Counted from the first letter of the stretch, positions 42,949 to 52,202 are shown. The stretch is 64,000 bases of DNA from CG1-02-35-72 sp045046885 (GCA_045046885.1 JASFYX010000037.1:12201-76200), one strand, 5' to 3'. Made by a program: numbers and translations. Notes: generated by a model from the letters alone, not told the origin.

Positions 42949-42974
42949 ATCCTTCGACTCCACTCAGGGTGACA
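42949..42974. repeat. Dispersed repeat-like sequence (CCTTCGACTCCACTCAGGGT)
   Basis: The segment reads ATCCTTCGACTCCACTCAGG then GTGACA. This motif is one I recognise as common in intergenic regions of many Bacteroidota and other bacteria, often as half of a palindromic pair. Only one half is present here, between ctlX and guaA. Confidence 0.5.
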
Positions 42975-42985
42975 ATAGAATACCT

Positions 42986-43927
42986 TTAATATGTGTGTTT
43001 CGGTAAAAATACCTCAGCCATCATACAACGCACACTGCCACCGCCGCAAGCTTCAATAGTATCGGCATTGCTAAATAAAATTGTAGCGTGTTTTTCGAGA
43101 CTTTCTACCTGCTTTGGCTTAAGCGATTTATACGCCGACGCACTCATAACAATATATTCTTTATCATTTGCGCCTAAAACAGACAACATATTGCCTGCAA
43201 AATTAGTTACTTGCTCTTCTGAAATAGCAATAACCTCTTTGCCGTCTCCTTTAAGGTGACTGATAAGATTTTTCTTTTCTTTTTTATTATCTATACAGTC
43301 AAGACACACTACTGCAAATTGTGGTGCCACACACATAATAACATTTGTATGATAAATTGCCAATCGTTGCTTTTCGACAGTCTGATAAGCTGTGAAAATA
43401 ACAGGGGTGTATTCAAAATCTTCACAAAATTCTATCAACAAATCCTCATCGGCGCGAGGTGATAATGCACAATAAGCTTTGCGATTTACACGATCTAAAA
43501 CCAAACTCCCCGTACCTTCTAAAAACAAATTATCAGCTTCAGCAGAAGTATAATCTACTGAATTTTTAATTTCAAAACCTTTTTCTTCTAAGATGTCTAA
43601 AATCTCCTCGCGCCTTTCTAAGCGTCTGTTTGATGCAAACATAGGATACAAACCTACTGAGCCATTCTGATGAAAAGAAATCCAATTGTTAGGAAAAATA
43701 GAATCTGGAGTACTTGGCTCTAAAGTATCTTCGACTACAATGACGTTAACACCAACACTTTTTAACTTAAAAACAAAAGCGTCAAATTCTTGCAAAGCCT
43801 TAGCTTGAACGGTTTCTGGCAATACATTTTTAAGTACTTTTTGATAATAATTATTAACTGCCGTTTGTTCGTTCATTCTAAAAGCAACAGGGCGAATCAT
43901 TAAAATAGTATTGGTGGCTTGCGACAT
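42986..43927 (-). CDS. ctlX: CtlX family guanidino/citrulline hydrolase
   Basis: A 313-residue member of the amidinotransferase superfamily with the CtlX pattern: MIRPVAFRMNEQTAVNNYYQ at the start, PDSIFPNNWISFH around 92, LFLEGTGSLVLDR around 149, HTNVIMCV, and the C-terminal CGGGSVRCMMAEVF with the expected catalytic cysteine. CtlX members act on citrulline; exact substrate here is unproven. It is next to lpxD divergently and close to another guanidine-modifying enzyme at 45.1 kb. Confidence 0.85.
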   Translation of the reverse strand: MSQATNTILMIRPVAFRMNEQTAVNNYYQKVLKNVLPETVQAKALQEFDAFVFKLKSVGVNVIVVEDTLEPSTPDSIFPNNWISFHQNGSVGLYPMFASNRRLERREEILDILEEKGFEIKNSVDYTSAEADNLFLEGTGSLVLDRVNRKAYCALSPRADEDLLIEFCEDFEYTPVIFTAYQTVEKQRLAIYHTNVIMCVAPQFAVVCLDCIDNKKEKKNLISHLKGDGKEVIAISEEQVTNFAGNMLSVLGANDKEYIVMSASAYKSLKPKQVESLEKHATILFSNADTIEACGGGSVRCMMAEVFLPKHTY

Positions 43928-44077
43928 TTATAATATTATTTATTGCTGCGAAATTAGTTTAAAATGATTCAAAAAATAAAATATTACCCTTCTATTTTAT
44001 TATGATGGTTGCTTTTCTTACTTTTAGCAGAATTATTTTTTTAACAATTATAAATAATTTAACAAAAATCAACCTTA

Positions 44078-45064
44078 ATGAAATCTTATACAATTCAAGA
44101 AATAAATACGTTGTTAAATGGTCATTTATTGGGCAATACAACGCAACTTATAGAAGCCCCAGAACAGATAGATCGTGCCGAAAAAAATCACATTACGTTT
44201 ATTGGCAATAGTAAATATACCAAAATATGGGCACAATCTAAAGCCTGTGCAGCTATTATAAACGATAACATTGATTTAGAACCCGGAGAAAACCGTGCCT
44301 TTATAAAAGTTAAAAACGCCGATTTAGCTATGGCAAAAATTCTTGAAATCTTTAATCCGGGCCTTCCTGAAATTGAAGAAGCTATTCATCCCACGGCAGT
44401 GGTACACAAAACAGCAACTATTGGTAAAGGCAGTAAAATTGGGGCTCATAGTTATATTGGTAAAAACGTCATTTTAGGCGAAAATGTAAGTGTGTTTCCT
44501 AATGTAAGTATTTTTGATGATAGCACACTTGGCAACGAATGCATTGTTTGGTCTGGCACTGTTATTAGAGAACGCAGCATAATTGGTATGGGATGTATTT
44601 TCCACAACAATGTGAGTATTGGTGCCGACGGGTTTGGCTTTAGACCGAGTGATGACGGCAGAGGTCTTGTTAAAATTCCGCAAATAGGAAATGTCATAAT
44701 TGGCAATGCCGTAGAAATTGGGGCTAATTCTTGTGTAGATCGTGGTAAATTTAGCTCAACAATTATTGGCGACGGTTGTAAAATTGATAATCAGGTTCAA
44801 ATTGCGCACAACTGCGTTATGGGACGTGGCTGTGTTATGGCTGGCCATAGTGGTTTAGCAGGTTCTGTAACTTTAGGCGACGGCGTTCTTATTGGTGGTA
44901 GTGCTTCTATTAAAGACCACCTCACTATTCATTCTGGTGCTATTGTAGGTGGTGGTTCTGGCGTTATGAAAGATGTTGCCGCAGGAAAAACTGTTTTAGG
45001 TTATCCTGCTTGCGACGCAAGAGATATGCTTAAACAGTGGGGTGCTTTAAGAAAATTGTCTTAA
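44078..45064 (+). CDS. lpxD: UDP-3-O-(3-hydroxyacyl)glucosamine N-acyltransferase
   Basis: A 328-residue enzyme that adds the second acyl chain in lipid A synthesis. The N-terminal uridine-binding domain (TLLNGHLLGNTTQLIEAPEQ) precedes the left-handed beta-helix of hexapeptide repeats (GKGSKIGAHSYIGKNVILGE, GANSCVDRGKFSSTIIG). The catalytic histidine lies in QVQIAHNCVMGRGCVMAGH. It stands alone on the plus strand between two guanidine-modifying enzyme genes, an unusual site for lpxD, which is more often near lpxA or fabZ. Confidence 0.93.
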   Translation: MKSYTIQEINTLLNGHLLGNTTQLIEAPEQIDRAEKNHITFIGNSKYTKIWAQSKACAAIINDNIDLEPGENRAFIKVKNADLAMAKILEIFNPGLPEIEEAIHPTAVVHKTATIGKGSKIGAHSYIGKNVILGENVSVFPNVSIFDDSTLGNECIVWSGTVIRERSIIGMGCIFHNNVSIGADGFGFRPSDDGRGLVKIPQIGNVIIGNAVEIGANSCVDRGKFSSTIIGDGCKIDNQVQIAHNCVMGRGCVMAGHSGLAGSVTLGDGVLIGGSASIKDHLTIHSGAIVGGGSGVMKDVAAGKTVLGYPACDARDMLKQWGALRKLS

Positions 45065-45096
45065 AACCTGAGTTCGACCTAAGATTTAAACCTATT

Positions 45097-46011
45097 TTAT
45101 TCGCGGTATAATGGCAAAGTAGAACAGCGTAAAAGACCTTCTTGTTTTGCTATTTCGGCATAGGGTATTTCTTCAACGGTAAATCCTTTTTCGCACAACC
45201 AATTATTAAGTCGGGTAAAGTTTTTTTCTGATACGACTACCTTTTCTGAAATAGAAAAAACATTAGAAAACATACTGTACATTTCGTCTTTGGTGATGTC
45301 AAAAACATTATCTGCGCCAAATAAATCGACTAAAAAATGGTAATCGGCTTCATTTAAAAAGCCGTTTCTATGTATAATAGCTTTGTTTTTTCCTATAGGT
45401 TGAAAACAACAATCAAGATGTAGCGCATTTTCTTTGGCAATAGTAGATTTTCTCAGTTCAAAAGCCTTTACTTTTTTGTTTGGAAAACGATTTGTTAAAT
45501 AGTCTACAGCAAATTTATTTGTTCTGGCTGTAATTTGATTAGAATAATCTGGTGCCGTATAAGTCCCAATAAAAAGATAGTCGTTCCAGGGCATAATGTC
45601 ACCCCCTTCTACGTGAACTTCTTCGGGTAAAGCAATAACCTTATCGGGATTTATTTGATTGATAATATATTCTATGGCTTGTAGCTCATTAATTCTGTTC
45701 GGAAGAATATTAGATTTAAAAAATGTATCGTCAATTACAAAGCCTATATCGCGTGTAAATATTTGGTTAACATCTTTAATTACTTCGGGCCGATAAACAA
45801 TGATATTGTATTTTTTTAAAACAGCGTAAAAGGTATCCAATTCTTTTATCATATCGGATTCTAGCGGATATATTCCTGCTAAAACATGCTCTTTAGATTT
45901 AGGGTCGTAGCACTCTTCTAGTTTTGGTGTTGGGCCATTTTGATTGGCAACACCCAATATTACAGACTTCAAAGAAGCCGTCTCATTTATTATTTGAAGC
46001 TTAATTTGCAT
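45097..46011 (-). CDS. Amidinotransferase / DDAH-type guanidine-modifying enzyme
   Basis: A 304-residue member of the arginine deiminase / DDAH / amidinotransferase superfamily. Marks are FTRDIGFVIDD, PEEVHVEGGDIMPW, ALHLDCCFQPIG and GLLRCSTLPLYRE with the C-terminal catalytic cysteine. I start at the ATG at 46011; a longer frame would add 20 hydrophobic residues translated from the promoter region. A TATATTTG box precedes it. Whether it is an arginine deiminase, a dimethylarginase or something else cannot be decided. CtlX is 2 kb away, so nitrogen scavenging from guanidino compounds is plausible. Confidence 0.83.
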   Translation of the reverse strand: MQIKLQIINETASLKSVILGVANQNGPTPKLEECYDPKSKEHVLAGIYPLESDMIKELDTFYAVLKKYNIIVYRPEVIKDVNQIFTRDIGFVIDDTFFKSNILPNRINELQAIEYIINQINPDKVIALPEEVHVEGGDIMPWNDYLFIGTYTAPDYSNQITARTNKFAVDYLTNRFPNKKVKAFELRKSTIAKENALHLDCCFQPIGKNKAIIHRNGFLNEADYHFLVDLFGADNVFDITKDEMYSMFSNVFSISEKVVVSEKNFTRLNNWLCEKGFTVEEIPYAEIAKQEGLLRCSTLPLYRE

Positions 46012-46037
46012 TCGGGAGGTTATTAATTTGGTTGTTT

Positions 46038-46045
46038 CAAATATA
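46038..46045 (-). promoter_or_regulatory. TAnnTTTG promoter box before guanidine-modifying enzyme
   Basis: TATATTTG on the minus strand, 26 bases before the ATG at 46011; it overlaps the region just after the gltA terminator. Confidence 0.5.
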
Positions 46046-46053
46046 AAAAAATT

Positions 46054-46084
46054 AAAAAGCCAAAAATTCAATTTTTGACTTTTT
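46054..46084 (-). terminator. Terminator after gltA
   Basis: An imperfect stem (46054-46068 with 46070-46084, with one G-T pair on the minus strand) and a T-rich tail downstream on the minus strand. It separates the bacterial-type citrate synthase from the guanidine-modifying enzyme gene. Confidence 0.65.
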
Positions 46085-46097
46085 AACTTTTTTTTAA

Positions 46098-47384
46098 TTA
46101 TCGATTGTTAATTTCTTTAAATGCCCTTTTAGGATGTCCTACATATAATTGACGTGGACGTCCTATTGGTTCATGGTTTAAACGCATTTCGCGCCATTGG
46201 GCAATCCAACCCGGTAAACGGCCAATGGCAAACATAACGGTAAACATTTCTGAAGGAATACCTAAAGCACGGTAAATAATTCCTGAGTAAAAATCGACAT
46301 TAGGATATAATTTGCGCTCTACAAAATAAGGGTCTTTTAAAGCAACCTCTTCAAGGTGTTTGGCAATTTTAAGCGCTGGGTCTGTAACGTGCAAATCGGC
46401 CAAGACTTCATCGGCTGCCGATTTTATAATGCGCGCTCTTGGGTCGAAATTTTTATAAACACGATGTCCAAATCCCATCAAACGGAAAGGGTCATTTTTA
46501 TCTTTAGCTTTAAGAATATATTTTTCAACATCGCCACCATCTTTTTCAATCGCTTCAAGCATTTCAATAACAGCCTGATTGGCACCTCCGTGTAAACGGC
46601 CCCACAATGCAGAAACACCCGCAGAAATAGAAGCAAACAAACCTGCTTCTGATGAGCCTACAATACGCACTGTTGAAGTAGAACAATTTTGTTCGTGATC
46701 TACGTGTAAAATTAAAAGTTTATCGAGTGCTTTTACAGCCACTGGATTCATTTTATATTTCTCAGTTGGAATTTTAAACAACATTTGCATGATGTTTGAA
46801 ATATAATCTAAAGAATTATCGGCATAATTTAAAGGTGTCCCTTGATTTTTACTATGTGCCCAAGCTGCAATTACAGTAAATTTTCCCAAGAGTTTAACTA
46901 CGGCTTCATACATATCTTTTTCAGAATTGATATCAACTGTAACAGGATTAAAAGCTGTTAAGGCACTTGTAAGTGATGACAACATTCCCATTGGATGAGC
47001 AACCTTTGGAAAACCATCTATTATATTTTTTATTTCTTCGTTAAGAAGCGATTCTCTTTTAATATCTTTTTCAAATTTATTGAATTGTTCTTTTGTAGGT
47101 AATTCTCCAAATATTACAAGGAAAGCTACTTCTAAAAAATTAGATTTATTTGCTAAATCTTCAATTGCATAACCGCGATAACTCAAAATACCTTTTTCGC
47201 CATCTAAAAAAGTTATGGCACTTTTACAAGCTCCTGTATTTTTAAAACCGGGATCTAAAGTAATAATGCCTTCTGTTACGGCTCTAAGTGTTTTTAAATC
47301 TATGGCAATTTCATTTTCACTTCCTCTTAAAATTGGGAATTCATAGCGTTTTCCATCAACTTCTAATACGGCCTTTTCACTCAT
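46098..47384 (-). CDS. gltA: Citrate synthase, bacterial (GltA) type
   Basis: A 428-residue enzyme condensing acetyl-CoA and oxaloacetate. Catalytic residues are visible in SALWGRLHGGANQAVIEML (His), MGFGHRVYKNFDPRA (His) and LYPNVDFYSGIIYRALG (Asp). The N-terminal beta-strand domain (EVDGKRYEFPILRGSENEI) is the mark of the Gram-negative hexameric type. It follows 139 bases downstream of a eukaryote-like citrate synthase on the same strand, with a terminator between them. Confidence 0.95.
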   Translation of the reverse strand: MSEKAVLEVDGKRYEFPILRGSENEIAIDLKTLRAVTEGIITLDPGFKNTGACKSAITFLDGEKGILSYRGYAIEDLANKSNFLEVAFLVIFGELPTKEQFNKFEKDIKRESLLNEEIKNIIDGFPKVAHPMGMLSSLTSALTAFNPVTVDINSEKDMYEAVVKLLGKFTVIAAWAHSKNQGTPLNYADNSLDYISNIMQMLFKIPTEKYKMNPVAVKALDKLLILHVDHEQNCSTSTVRIVGSSEAGLFASISAGVSALWGRLHGGANQAVIEMLEAIEKDGGDVEKYILKAKDKNDPFRLMGFGHRVYKNFDPRARIIKSAADEVLADLHVTDPALKIAKHLEEVALKDPYFVERKLYPNVDFYSGIIYRALGIPSEMFTVMFAIGRLPGWIAQWREMRLNHEPIGRPRQLYVGHPKRAFKEINNR

Positions 47385-47465
47385 TGTGTTTTTCTTTTTT
47401 TAGTCTTAAATATTGGCACGAATTTACAAAATTTAAAGGGCTTTTTAAAATAAAATATTATCGTA

Positions 47466-47501
47466 TAAAAAAGAAACATCACTTAATTAAGCGATGTTTC
47501 T
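47466..47501 (-). terminator. Terminator after eukaryote-type citrate synthase
   Basis: Stem of 47472-47484 with 47489-47501 around AATT, one G-T wobble on the minus strand, followed by a run of T on the minus strand. It lies between the two citrate synthase genes. Confidence 0.75.
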
Positions 47502-47523
47502 AAAAGTAATTTGGTTAATTGTT

Positions 47524-48831
47524 CTATTTAATACCTACCATTTTTTCTAACATATCTGTTGTTAGCGATTTAGGTCTTTCTAATGAATAGCCTAAAGCGC
47601 GATCCCAAACAATATTTGAAAGTATGCCGAATGATCTACCAATACCAAATAATACTGTGTAAAAATCGTATTCTGTTACACCATAGTGCCATTGTACAAC
47701 ACCTGATTGCGCATCAACATTTGGCCAAGGGTTTTTAGCTTTACCTTGTTCTCTTAAAATGTCTGGTACAACATTGTATAAAGCATCTACATATTTAAAC
47801 AAGTCGTCTTCTGGGAAATGTTTTAAACAAAACTCTCTTTGAACGGTATATCTTGGATCTGTTTTTCTTAAAACAGCATGTCCATATCCTGGAATTACTT
47901 GTCCGCTATTAAGCGTATCCCAAACATATTTTTTTAATTCTTCTTTAGATGGTAATTTACCACCCATTTTATCTTTGAGACCTTGTAACCAACGCAATAC
48001 TTCTTGATTTGCCAATCCGTGAAGCGGACCAGCTAAACCATTTATCATAGCAGAAGTAGCGTAATAAACATCAGATAAAGAACTGGCAACTAAATGACCT
48101 GTATGTGCACTTACATTACCACTTTCGTGATCGGCGTGAATTATAAAATACATACGCGACACATCGTCGTAAGGTTGGTCTTTACCCATCATATAAGCAA
48201 AGTTCGCGCCTAAATCTAAAGTTGGATCTGGATAGCGATGTCCTTTTTCGGGATTGTATAACTTGTTGTATATATAGGCACCAATTAAAGGCATTTTTGC
48301 TAATAGATTAGTTGAATCTTCGTAAGTTGAATCCCAATAATCCATTTTACTCATGCCTTGTTTATATTTTACGCTAAACAAAGACTCGCGCTCTAAACTC
48401 ATAACAGCTGCAGATAAAATAGCCATAGGGCTACTTTCGCTAGGGAAAGAATCTATTACATCCCAAACATATTTAGGAATAGCACGTCTGTTATTAAAAT
48501 CTACCATTAAAGCTTCAACCTCTTCTTGAGTGGGTATATCGCCAGTTAATAAGAGAAAATACAATCCTTCAACATAAGGCATTTCTGCTCCTTCTGGTTT
48601 TGGCAATTTCTCTAACACTTCTGGCAATGTATAGCCACGGTAGCGAATACCTTCAAAGGGGTCTAAATAAGATATATCTGTCACAAGACTTTTTATACCT
48701 CTCATGCCTCCAATTACTTGAGATACTTTTACTTGATCTATTTCTTTATCACCATATTCTTTTAATAATCTGGTAACTCGTGGTCGGTGCGCTTTTATTT
48801 TTTCGTAAAGTTTACTTTTTAAGGTATTCAT
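47524..48831 (-). CDS. Citrate synthase, eukaryotic (mitochondrial-like) type
   Basis: A 435-residue citrate synthase with the mitochondrial-type sequence: VIGGMRGIKSLVTDISYLDP at the start, catalytic His in AMINGLAGPLHGLANQEVL, His in PGYGHAVLRKTDPRYTV, and Asp in WPNVDAQSGVVQWHYG. The HADHESGNVSAHTGHLVASS segment is also of the eukaryote-like group. Eukaryote-like citrate synthases are known in some Bacteroidota. Having it directly upstream of a bacterial-type gltA is unusual. Eno lies 197 bases further upstream. Confidence 0.92.
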   Translation of the reverse strand: MNTLKSKLYEKIKAHRPRVTRLLKEYGDKEIDQVKVSQVIGGMRGIKSLVTDISYLDPFEGIRYRGYTLPEVLEKLPKPEGAEMPYVEGLYFLLLTGDIPTQEEVEALMVDFNNRRAIPKYVWDVIDSFPSESSPMAILSAAVMSLERESLFSVKYKQGMSKMDYWDSTYEDSTNLLAKMPLIGAYIYNKLYNPEKGHRYPDPTLDLGANFAYMMGKDQPYDDVSRMYFIIHADHESGNVSAHTGHLVASSLSDVYYATSAMINGLAGPLHGLANQEVLRWLQGLKDKMGGKLPSKEELKKYVWDTLNSGQVIPGYGHAVLRKTDPRYTVQREFCLKHFPEDDLFKYVDALYNVVPDILREQGKAKNPWPNVDAQSGVVQWHYGVTEYDFYTVLFGIGRSFGILSNIVWDRALGYSLERPKSLTTDMLEKMVGIK

Positions 48832-48977
48832 AATACTGTGTTTTAAATTATTATTTCCAATTAGCTCAAAGTTAACACCATACTAGAATTTTATATATGA
48901 CATATATCAGCCTTTATAAGCTCTTAAAGTAACATACGTTACACTTCTAATTTTTTTAGTGATTTTTACAAAAAAGA

Positions 48978-49007
48978 AAAGCCAAATTCTAAAAAGAATT
49001 TGACTTT
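48978..49007 (-). terminator. Terminator after enolase
   Basis: Thirteen-base stem 48978-48990 with 48995-49007 (one G-T wobble), loop of four, and a T-rich tail on the minus strand. It lies 21 bases past the eno stop. Confidence 0.75.
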
Positions 49008-49028
49008 AAAGTATTATTAATTAAATGT

Positions 49029-50318
49029 TTATTTAAATTTAAAAGCTTTTAATTGTGGAAAATAAGCTGTATCGCCTAACTCTTCTTCTATACGTAAAAG
49101 CTGATTGTATTTAGAAATACGATCTGTTCTAGAAGCAGAACCTGTTTTAATTTGACCTGTATTTAAAGCAACTGCTAAATCGGCAATAGTTGTATCTTCT
49201 GTTTCACCAGAACGATGCGATATTACGCAGGTATAGCCTGCATTATGTGCCATATTTATAGCAGCAATGGTTTCGGTTAATGTGCCTATCTGATTTAATT
49301 TTATCAAAATTGAGTTAGCAGATTTCTCTTCAATACCACGCGCAAGTCGTTCAACATTTGTTACAAAAATATCATCGCCTACAATCTGTATTTTACTACC
49401 TAATACTTCATTTTGTAATTTCCAACCTGCCCAATCGTCTTCGGCCATACCATCTTCAATAGAAATAATAGGATACTTTTCTATCAACTCTTTTAAGTAA
49501 GCCACTTGTTCTTCTGAACTTCTCACAGCACCGTTATCGCCTTCAAATTTTCTGTAATCGTATTTACCATCTACATAAAACTCAGATGAGGCTGGGTCTA
49601 AGGCTATCATAACATCTTCTCCTGCTTTATAACCCGCTTTATTAATAGCTTTAATAATAGTTTCTAGCGCGTCTTCAATGCCTTCAAAATTTGGTGCAAA
49701 ACCGCCTTCGTCGCCTACAGCAGTACTCAAACCGCGTTCTTTTAAAACTTTTTTAAGATTGTGGAATATTTCTGTACCCATTTTTATAGCGTGTGTAAAA
49801 TTCTTAGCTAAAACAGGCATAATCATAAATTCTTGAAAAGCTATAGGAGCATCGGAATGCGAGCCACCATTAACAATATTCATCATAGGCACAGGCAAAG
49901 TATTTGCACTTACGCCCCCAATATATCTGTAAAGAGGTTGGTTGAGCTCATTGGCTGCCGCTTTGGCTACTGCTAAAGAAACACCTAAGATAGCATTAGC
50001 GCCAAATTTAGCTTTGTTGGGCGTACCATCTAAGTCAATTAAAGCTTGATCTATTTCGTTTTGTTCAAAAACCGAATAGCCTATTAATTCCGGCGCTATC
50101 AAATCGTTTACATTAGCTACGGCTTTTAAAACACCTTTGCCCATATAATCAGATCCACCGTCTCTTAATTCTACGGCTTCGTGTTCGCCAGTTGAGGCGC
50201 CTGACGGAATGGCTGCGCGGCCTAAAACACCGTTTTCTGTAATGACATCTACCTCTACGGTAGGATTTCCTCTTGAGTCAAATATTTGACGTGCATAAAC
50301 TGCTACAATTGTGCTCAT
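49029..50318 (-). CDS. eno: Enolase
   Basis: A 429-residue glycolytic enzyme interconverting 2-phosphoglycerate and phosphoenolpyruvate. Intact motifs are ARQIFDSRGNPTVEVDV, the GASTGEHEAVELRDG loop, GDEGGFAPN, metal-binding IVGDDIFVTN, the catalytic lysine in SILIKLNQIGTLTE, and SHRSGETEDTTIADLAVA. It lies between carA and the eukaryote-like citrate synthase and ends with its own terminator. Confidence 0.97.
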   Translation of the reverse strand: MSTIVAVYARQIFDSRGNPTVEVDVITENGVLGRAAIPSGASTGEHEAVELRDGGSDYMGKGVLKAVANVNDLIAPELIGYSVFEQNEIDQALIDLDGTPNKAKFGANAILGVSLAVAKAAANELNQPLYRYIGGVSANTLPVPMMNIVNGGSHSDAPIAFQEFMIMPVLAKNFTHAIKMGTEIFHNLKKVLKERGLSTAVGDEGGFAPNFEGIEDALETIIKAINKAGYKAGEDVMIALDPASSEFYVDGKYDYRKFEGDNGAVRSSEEQVAYLKELIEKYPIISIEDGMAEDDWAGWKLQNEVLGSKIQIVGDDIFVTNVERLARGIEEKSANSILIKLNQIGTLTETIAAINMAHNAGYTCVISHRSGETEDTTIADLAVALNTGQIKTGSASRTDRISKYNQLLRIEEELGDTAYFPQLKAFKFK

Positions 50319-50422
50319 TTTTAATTATTTAAGGTTATTTATATTGATAATGCAAGTTACTAATTATACCTTATTTTAGGTGTTTTAAATTTAAAATTAT
50401 ACGATATCGTTTTCGCTTAATT

Positions 50423-51532
50423 TTATTTTTCTTTTCTTTTTATCATTTCAATAAAATCGTCGAACAAGTAAGATGAATCATGAGGCCCCGGACTAGCCTC
50501 CGGATGGTATTGTACAGAAAAGCAGTTCTTGTTTTTTATACGTATTCCTGAAACTGTATCATCATTAAGATGTACATGTGTAATCTCAATATTCTCGTTT
50601 TTTAAAACCGATTCTTTATCGACTACAAAACCGTGATTTTGTGAAGTAATTTCTCCTTTTCCTGTTAGAAGATTTTTCACCGGATGATTAATCCCACGAT
50701 GCCCATTGTGCATTTTATAAGTCTTAATATTATTTGCTAAAGCAATAACTTGATGGCCTAAACAAATACCGAAAAGTGGTAAATTTTTATCTAAAATAGT
50801 TTTTGCCAAATCTTGAGCAGCTTCTAAAGGCTCTGGGTCACCAGGCCCATTAGACAAGAAATAGCCATCGGGGTTAAATTCTTGCATTTGACTAAAAGTA
50901 GTATCAAAAGGAAAAACTTTAATGTAGCAATCTCTAGAAGCTAGATTTTTTAAAATATTTTGTTTTATGCCAAGATCTAGAGCAGCTATTTTATAAGTGG
51001 CATTTTTATCTCCATAAAAATAAGGTTCTTTTGTCGATACTTTTGAGGCGAGATCTAAGCCGACCATATTAGGGACCTTTTTGAGTTTTTCTTTCAAGAC
51101 TTTTACGTCATCTATTTCTGTTGAGATTATGGCGTTCATAGCGCCTTTATCACGAATATGGCGTACAAGGGCACGTGTATCTACATCTGAAATAGCCACA
51201 AGTTTATTTTTTTCTAACCAGTTGTAAAGAGCGTTTGTAGCTTTTGGCCTAGAATAATTCTGGCTAAAATTTCGGCATATTAAGCCTGAAATCTTAATAC
51301 TATCAGACTCGACCTCATCATCAGAAACGCCATAATTACCAATATGGGCATTAGTCGTAATCATTAATTGTCCGAAATAAGAAGGATCTGTAAAGATTTC
51401 TTGGTAACCTGTTGTTCCTGTGTTAAAACAAATTTCGCCAACTGCGGTGCCTTCTATACCTATTGATTTACCATTAAAAATAGTGCCATCTTCTAAGAGT
51501 AGTAGGGCTTTCTTTTGAGGTATATAGTCCAA
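50423..51532 (-). CDS. carA: Carbamoyl-phosphate synthase small chain
   Basis: A 369-residue glutaminase subunit delivering ammonia for carbamoyl phosphate. LEDGTIFNGKSIGIEGTAVG opens the protein, the catalytic cysteine is in PLFGICLGHQVIALA and the dyad in QYHPEASPGPHD. The start must be a TTG at 51530-51532 (or ATT just upstream): the frame has no ATG here, and a stop occurs 11 codons upstream. carB is not in the window. It lies downstream of the ribosomal cluster as in related genomes. Confidence 0.94.
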   Translation of the reverse strand: MDYIPQKKALLLLEDGTIFNGKSIGIEGTAVGEICFNTGTTGYQEIFTDPSYFGQLMITTNAHIGNYGVSDDEVESDSIKISGLICRNFSQNYSRPKATNALYNWLEKNKLVAISDVDTRALVRHIRDKGAMNAIISTEIDDVKVLKEKLKKVPNMVGLDLASKVSTKEPYFYGDKNATYKIAALDLGIKQNILKNLASRDCYIKVFPFDTTFSQMQEFNPDGYFLSNGPGDPEPLEAAQDLAKTILDKNLPLFGICLGHQVIALANNIKTYKMHNGHRGINHPVKNLLTGKGEITSQNHGFVVDKESVLKNENIEITHVHLNDDTVSGIRIKNKNCFSVQYHPEASPGPHDSSYLFDDFIEMIKRKEK

Positions 51533-51554
51533 TTTAATATTTTTAGAAGTTTGA

Positions 51555-51562
51555 CAAATTTA
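51555..51562 (-). promoter_or_regulatory. TAnnTTTG promoter box before carA
   Basis: TAAATTTG on the minus strand, 22 bases before the TTG start, between carA and the ribosomal terminator. Confidence 0.45.
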
Positions 51563-51580
51563 TAACGAATTATTTTCATA

Positions 51581-51614
51581 AAAAAAAGACAAACTAAATA
51601 GTTTGTCTTTTTTT
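51581..51614 (-). terminator. Terminator of the ribosomal protein operon
   Basis: Perfect stem AGACAAACT with AGTTTGTCT extended by seven A and seven T, loop AAAT; the T-tract on the minus strand makes it active after rplQ. It probably works in both directions. Confidence 0.85.
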
Positions 51615-51635
51615 TAAAATTATTGAATTACCCAT

Positions 51636-52172
51636 TTATTTTTCTTCTTTTGGGCTATCATTTTCAGCAGGCTTTTCTTCAACAGCTTTTGGGGCTTCTT
51701 TAGTTTCTGCTTTTACTTCTTCTTTAGTCTCTTCAACAACAGGTGTCGCCTCTTTTTTAGCTTTACCGCGACGTGTTGATTTTTTCTTTTTCTTACCGTT
51801 AGGATTGTAAAGCTCATTATAATCTACAAGCTCTACCATTGCCATATCGGCATTATCACCTTGACGATTGCCCAATTTGATAATTCTTAAATAACCGCCT
51901 GGTCTATCGGCTACTTTTGTGGCGACTTCTCTAAACAATTCTGTTATAGCATTTTTATCTTTTAAATAACTAAATACTACACGTCTGTTATGCGTGTTAT
52001 CGTTTTTAGATTTTGTAATTAATGGCTCAACATATACACGTAAGGCTTTAGCTTTTGCTAAAGTGGTGTTAATACGTTTGTGAGCTATTAAAGAACAAGC
52101 CATATTGGCAAGCATTGCCTTTCTATGCGCTGTTTGTCTTCCTAAATGATTGAATTTTTTTCCGTGTCTCAT
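51636..52172 (-). CDS. rplQ: Ribosomal protein L17 with long acidic tail
   Basis: A 178-residue L17 of the large subunit. The core (MRHGKKFNHLGRQTAHRKAM, GNRQGDNADMAMVELVDYN) occupies about 120 residues, and the remaining 58 form a Lys- then Glu-rich tail (KKKKSTRRGKAKKEATP, then EETKEEVKAE repeats). Such tails are common in Bacteroidota L17. It is the last gene of the cluster. Confidence 0.95.
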   Translation of the reverse strand: MRHGKKFNHLGRQTAHRKAMLANMACSLIAHKRINTTLAKAKALRVYVEPLITKSKNDNTHNRRVVFSYLKDKNAITELFREVATKVADRPGGYLRIIKLGNRQGDNADMAMVELVDYNELYNPNGKKKKKSTRRGKAKKEATPVVEETKEEVKAETKEAPKAVEEKPAENDSPKEEK

Positions 52173-52202
52173 CTTACTTTTAACTTTAAACCAATGTGGT
52201 TA

